A stretch of 64,000 bases of DNA, taken from assembly GCA_028335825.1 (NCBI GenBank), contig JAIOKI010000021.1, positions 62,001-126,000 on the forward strand, given 5' to 3'. The notes under the pieces are model-generated. The model saw nothing but the letters and a program-made list of their open reading frames with translations. It had not been told where the DNA came from and ran no database searches. How positions within the stretch are numbered: position 1 is the first letter of the stretch; every line of letters starts with the position of its first letter. Position numbers and translations under genes: made by a program. This DNA is from Nosema muscidifuracis (taxonomy: Eukaryota > Microsporidia > Nosematidae). Below are positions 60,856 to 64,000 of the stretch, piece by piece.

Positions 60856-61587
60856 ATGATCTTTTTCTATATATCATTTACTCTACAAGAACTTATAAGA
60901 CATTGGAATGATTCGATATTTATTTGCGATATTCTTAATGATAGGAATTGGCTTAGAAGACCTGTCCCTTGTACTAAAACAGAAGCTACTGAATGGATAT
61001 TTGATCCATTAGTAGGAGATATGATGATTGTTCGTTCACCTCATGATGATGCAGGAGTATTTGATATACACATGTCTCAAGAAGCAGACTTCGAACTCTT
61101 AATATACCCTGAGCATGGTGGTCCTAATCAACAGTTTTCTTTTATTGTTGATACTATCAAGGGAGGTACTTTTATTAAAAATGATTTTAGATGTATAGAA
61201 TATGTACCATCTACTAGATCATACAGAAGAAGTGATTGTAATGGATCATATTTACAAAGATTTGAGATATTACCTAATGATTTTAAATATGCTGTACCTG
61301 AGGGTCCATTTACTGATGCACCAGGATCTGTAGGAAGTACATCAAGAGGTATAAGAAGTAGTTTTAACAGTCGTCCAAGATTTGGAAGAATTAGAAATAA
61401 TCAAAACGGAACAACTACATTTATAGCACCACCTACTTGTACTTGTCCTACAGAAGTTGTTCGAGTTCCTCAACCTGTTGTGGTGAGTGGAGGATCTAAA
61501 GTTATAAAATCCAGTAGTAGTAGTAGTATGAGAGCAAGTGGAAGTGGAAGTTCTTCAGCAGTAGCAGTTCCAATGAGAGCATTTTAA
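60856..61587 (+). CDS. ricin-B-type secreted protein, member 3, Ser-rich tail
   Basis: 243 residues. The N terminus MIFFYISFTLQELIRHWNDS and the block IFICDILND match the array. The trefoil motifs are NQQFSF and LQRFEI, with RCIEYVPSTRS between. Members 1 and 2 have His tails; here the tail has RSSFNSRPRFGRI, a CTCP patch and a long Ser-rich end GGSKVIKSSSSSSMRASG, finishing in MRAF. That end resembles the Ser-rich tail of WWW member 3. A 76-bp duplication follows the stop. No CCC box; TGAAACA is upstream. Confidence 0.78.
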   Translation: MIFFYISFTLQELIRHWNDSIFICDILNDRNWLRRPVPCTKTEATEWIFDPLVGDMMIVRSPHDDAGVFDIHMSQEADFELLIYPEHGGPNQQFSFIVDTIKGGTFIKNDFRCIEYVPSTRSYRRSDCNGSYLQRFEILPNDFKYAVPEGPFTDAPGSVGSTSRGIRSSFNSRPRFGRIRNNQNGTTTFIAPPTCTCPTEVVRVPQPVVVSGGSKVIKSSSSSSMRASGSGSSSAVAVPMRAF

Positions 61588-62268
61588 TTAAGGAATTTTT
61601 ATAAGTAAAAATATAATATAATAAATTTTTTATTATTATTTAATTCAAATTAGATGTTCTTATTAAAGGAATTTTTATAAGTAAAAATATAATATAATAA
61701 ATTTTTTATTATTATTTAATTCAAATTAGATGTTCTCATAAAATGTTTGACAGGTAATACTAAAATAAAAAATGATTTCTTAAATAATATTTTAATGAAA
61801 CAAAATATTTTTATAAATTTTTTACAAATCAAAATTAGATTTTTTATAAAATTTTTACAAATCAAAATTAGATTTTTTATAAAATTTTAATGAAACAAAA
61901 TTAGATTAATTAATAATATTATAACGAAAAATAGTTATAAAATATTTATTTATTTTTTGACCTCTAATAATAAAAATATATTCCCGTTTTGAGATCAAAA
62001 AACTTTAGATAATTAAATATATTTGTTTTTTATGTTTAGAAACATATAACAATTGAGGATCAATTTTTTTTCATTTCTTTTTGTTTCTGATTGGTGATAA
62101 ACAAAATACTGAAAATAAGTTATTTTTTTTAATAACATACCTCATCATTTTTCATTTAAAATATTATTTTTAATGTTTAGTAAATTTTTTCTAAAAAAAA
62201 TGATTATAGTCGCACATCAAAACATTAACAAGAAAAAAAACTATTAATAATTAATTCTATTATTTTTA
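61588..62268. other. repeat-rich intergenic stretch
   Basis: It holds a 76-bp duplication (61590-61741) and TTTTACAAATCAAAATTAGA repeats at about 61815-61880. No gene is seen. Confidence 0.5.
61590..61741. repeat. 76-bp tandem duplication
   Basis: AAGGAATTTTTATAAGTAAA begins at 61590 and 61666, and both copies end in AATTCAAATTAGATGTTCT. It starts directly after the member 3 stop codon. Confidence 0.88.
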
Positions 62269-62976
62269 ATGATAATTCTTTTTTTTCTAATATTTTCTTA
62301 TCAACAATATATCAAGCACGCATTTACATCAAAATTCATGTGTGGTTCTTTTGGTGAGAAAGATTTTGGAAGTAATATCAAATCTTGTAAGACAGATAAG
62401 GCTAGTAAATTTTTCTTAAAAAAGAATTTTGATAATTTTTTTATAGTAGATCCTGATACTAATATGGTATTAGATTCACCTATATCTAAAAAACTTATAT
62501 CATGGCCTTTTAGAGGTGGACCCAGTCAACAATTTACTTTTACTTTATACGATGAAAATATTTATTTAATAAAGAATGATGGATTATGTATCGAATATGA
62601 TCTTAAAAACAATGAGTATGTGAAAACTGAGTGTAATGGTTCTAAGAAACAACTTTTTAAGATAATAACAGATAAATCTTATGAAAAAATGAGGGAAAAA
62701 TTTTTATATAAGGCTAAAGAGATATTTGATAATATCAAAGGTACCTTGTTTTACAAGAGTAAGGATATGAAAAAAGATAAAGTTGAAGATGAAGTTGAAC
62801 CTCAAAATGAAAAGAGTAGCGATGCACTTGGAAACAGTCTTCAATATGGAACTGACAACAGTTTAAATAGTTTAGGACAGTTTAGTAGCCAAAATCAATC
62901 TTTGGCTAATCAGAGTCAAACAATGAGAAGGAGTAGTAGTTTTTCAAGAAGATATAGTTATTCATCATCAGGTTAA
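62269..62976 (+). CDS. ricin-B-type secreted protein, member 4
   Basis: 235 residues. The N terminus MIILFFLIFSYQQYIKHAFT and SKFMCGSFG match the array's Y-Q-I-K-H and C motifs. The trefoil motifs are SQQFTF and KQLFKI, with LCIEYDLKNNEY between. After the domain comes a Lys-rich helix (YKSKDMKKDKVEDEVE), then a Ser/Gln/Asn-rich tail ending RRSSSFSRRYSYSSSG, like the tail of WWW member 2. More diverged than members 1-2. There is no CCC box and no clear TGAAAC motif within 80 bp. Confidence 0.75.
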   Translation: MIILFFLIFSYQQYIKHAFTSKFMCGSFGEKDFGSNIKSCKTDKASKFFLKKNFDNFFIVDPDTNMVLDSPISKKLISWPFRGGPSQQFTFTLYDENIYLIKNDGLCIEYDLKNNEYVKTECNGSKKQLFKIITDKSYEKMREKFLYKAKEIFDNIKGTLFYKSKDMKKDKVEDEVEPQNEKSSDALGNSLQYGTDNSLNSLGQFSSQNQSLANQSQTMRRSSSFSRRYSYSSSG

Positions 62977-63784
62977 AAAATTAAACTTTTTTCTTTATTT
63001 ATATGATCTGTTGAAATTTTAAAAATTTTATAAAAAGAACCCCAGTTTTTTAGGATGTCTGACACTAACAAAATTAAAACTATTAACATGATCAATTATA
63101 CTTTCTTCTTTATAAATATATTCGAAATTTTTTAATTAAACTTTCTTCTTTATAAATATATTCAATTAAACTTTATTTCTTATTAAATGTATTAGATCTA
63201 GTTAAAGTCTGTTCAAAGCTATTTAATTAAACTTGTTTCATTACTAAATAAATTAAGTCTATTAAAAGTTATTAAACTATTTTTTTATTAAACTGTTTTA
63301 TATAATAAATTATCATACTTTTTTATAATACTAATCTCACAGCAGATACGTTTATTAATTTACAGAAGTCAAAAAAATCATCTATTTTTTATTTACAATT
63401 ATATGATAAAAAAATTAATATCATAAACATTTTATCTTGTAAGTTAAAATATCAATTTAACTAAAAATAGTAAAATTTAATATAATAAAAACTAAGTTTA
63501 AATACTTTAATATAATAGGTCAAAGCTTGTATATAAAAAATCAATTTTTAAAAGGTTTTAGAATATATCAAAACTTTAATCAGTTTCATAAACTATATAT
63601 ACTAAAGGTTTTTTAATTAAATTAATATAAGATAGAATTAATATAAATATATATCTTTATTACTCATCAGATCTAATCAATGATAAAAAAAATTTATTTA
63701 TGTAAATTAAAACTTGATTTAATGATTAAATCTTGTTTCAATCTTTAATTTAAAAAAATAATAAACTGATTAAAATAATTTATT
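62977..63784. other. AT-rich intergenic stretch
   Basis: TTAATTAAACTTTCTTCTTT and TAAATATATTC units repeat at about 63095-63180. A 26-codon frame at 63055 follows a CCCC run but is not supported as a gene. TGTTTCA lies near the right end. Confidence 0.45.
63734..63740 (+). promoter_or_regulatory. TGTTTCA motif upstream of ricin-B member 5
   Basis: TGTTTCA, 45-51 bp upstream of the ATG at 63785. Confidence 0.45.
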
Positions 63785-64000
63785 ATGTTTTCTATTATAT
63801 ATTTCGTATTCATTAAAACATATCTAATAAAGCATTACTCTTCGGGTCTTTATATGTGTGACCTTAAAGATGCAGAGATACCTGGAAGACGGCCTATGTC
63901 ATGTTCACAAGATGTTGCAACAGATTGGGATATTCATATGTCAATAAATACAGCAATGGTTAGAGCTAAAAAAACGGATGAAGTGCTTGAGATTTCACAT
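63785..64000 (+). CDS. ricin-B-type secreted protein, member 5 (partial)
   Basis: The first 72 codons of a gene that runs off the right edge. The N terminus has a hydrophobic segment (MFSIIYFVFIKTYLIKHYSS), with IKH and LYMCDL in the same place as in the four upstream members. A Cys and a Trp (SCSQDVATDWDIH) follow where members 1 and 2 have SCSMSSPTRWTFD. The QxF motifs, if present, lie beyond the window. It extends the array to at least five. Confidence 0.7.
   Translation, partial: MFSIIYFVFIKTYLIKHYSSGLYMCDLKDAEIPGRRPMSCSQDVATDWDIHMSINTAMVRAKKTDEVLEISH

Noticed and set aside
63055-63135. A 26-codon frame starting ATGTCTGACAC after a CCCC run
   Set aside because: Too short, no conserved feature, and it runs into AT-rich repeats. 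The CCCC could be chance.

Overview
The window looks like a microsporidian nuclear contig, most like the Nosema/Vairimorpha group. It is very AT-rich, its eukaryotic housekeeping proteins are short and essentially intron-free, and most housekeeping start codons have a CCC run 2 to 14 bases upstream, a promoter signature described for microsporidia. An intact Argonaute and several ricin-B-like secreted proteins also fit this group. The species cannot be fixed from the sequence alone.

Layout. 1-8.9 kb is gene-poor: a broken membrane-protein gene (1089-2440), a 601-residue secreted protein with an 8-residue repeat, and an unknown 235-residue protein. 8.9-12.6 kb holds a CENP-A-like histone H3, a possible Gle1, a repeat-rich unknown and a Swi5 recombination factor. 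12.7-18 kb is a run of small secreted proteins, three of which (15.4, 16.6 and 17.8 kb) form a family marked by a WWW motif just after the signal peptide. 19.3-28.2 kb holds five members of a polytopic membrane family with an HGSIP-type motif. One of them is split by a recent Ty3/Gypsy-type retroelement (22573-24583) with 80-bp identical LTRs and a 5-bp target duplication. A tRNA-splicing endonuclease subunit sits inside this stretch.

28.6-56.4 kb is mainly housekeeping: RRP5, RPB3, MTQ2, Argonaute, a ubiquitin protease with a signal-like N terminus, tRNA-Lys(UUU), histidyl-tRNA synthetase, adenylate kinase, a Csm1/monopolin-like protein, a PH-domain protein, a PP2A activator and ribonucleotide reductase small subunit, with several large low-complexity unknowns. 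56.9 kb to the right edge is an array of five ricin-B-type secreted proteins, the last running off the window.

Two promoter classes seem to be interleaved. Housekeeping genes carry CCC at the start codon. Twelve genes, eleven of them secreted or membrane proteins, lack it and carry TGAAAC(A/G/T) in either orientation about 34-75 bp upstream, the core of the fungal Ste12 pheromone-response element. Together with the shared tail types of the secreted proteins, this suggests a co-regulated secretome, perhaps stage-specific. That reading is inference.
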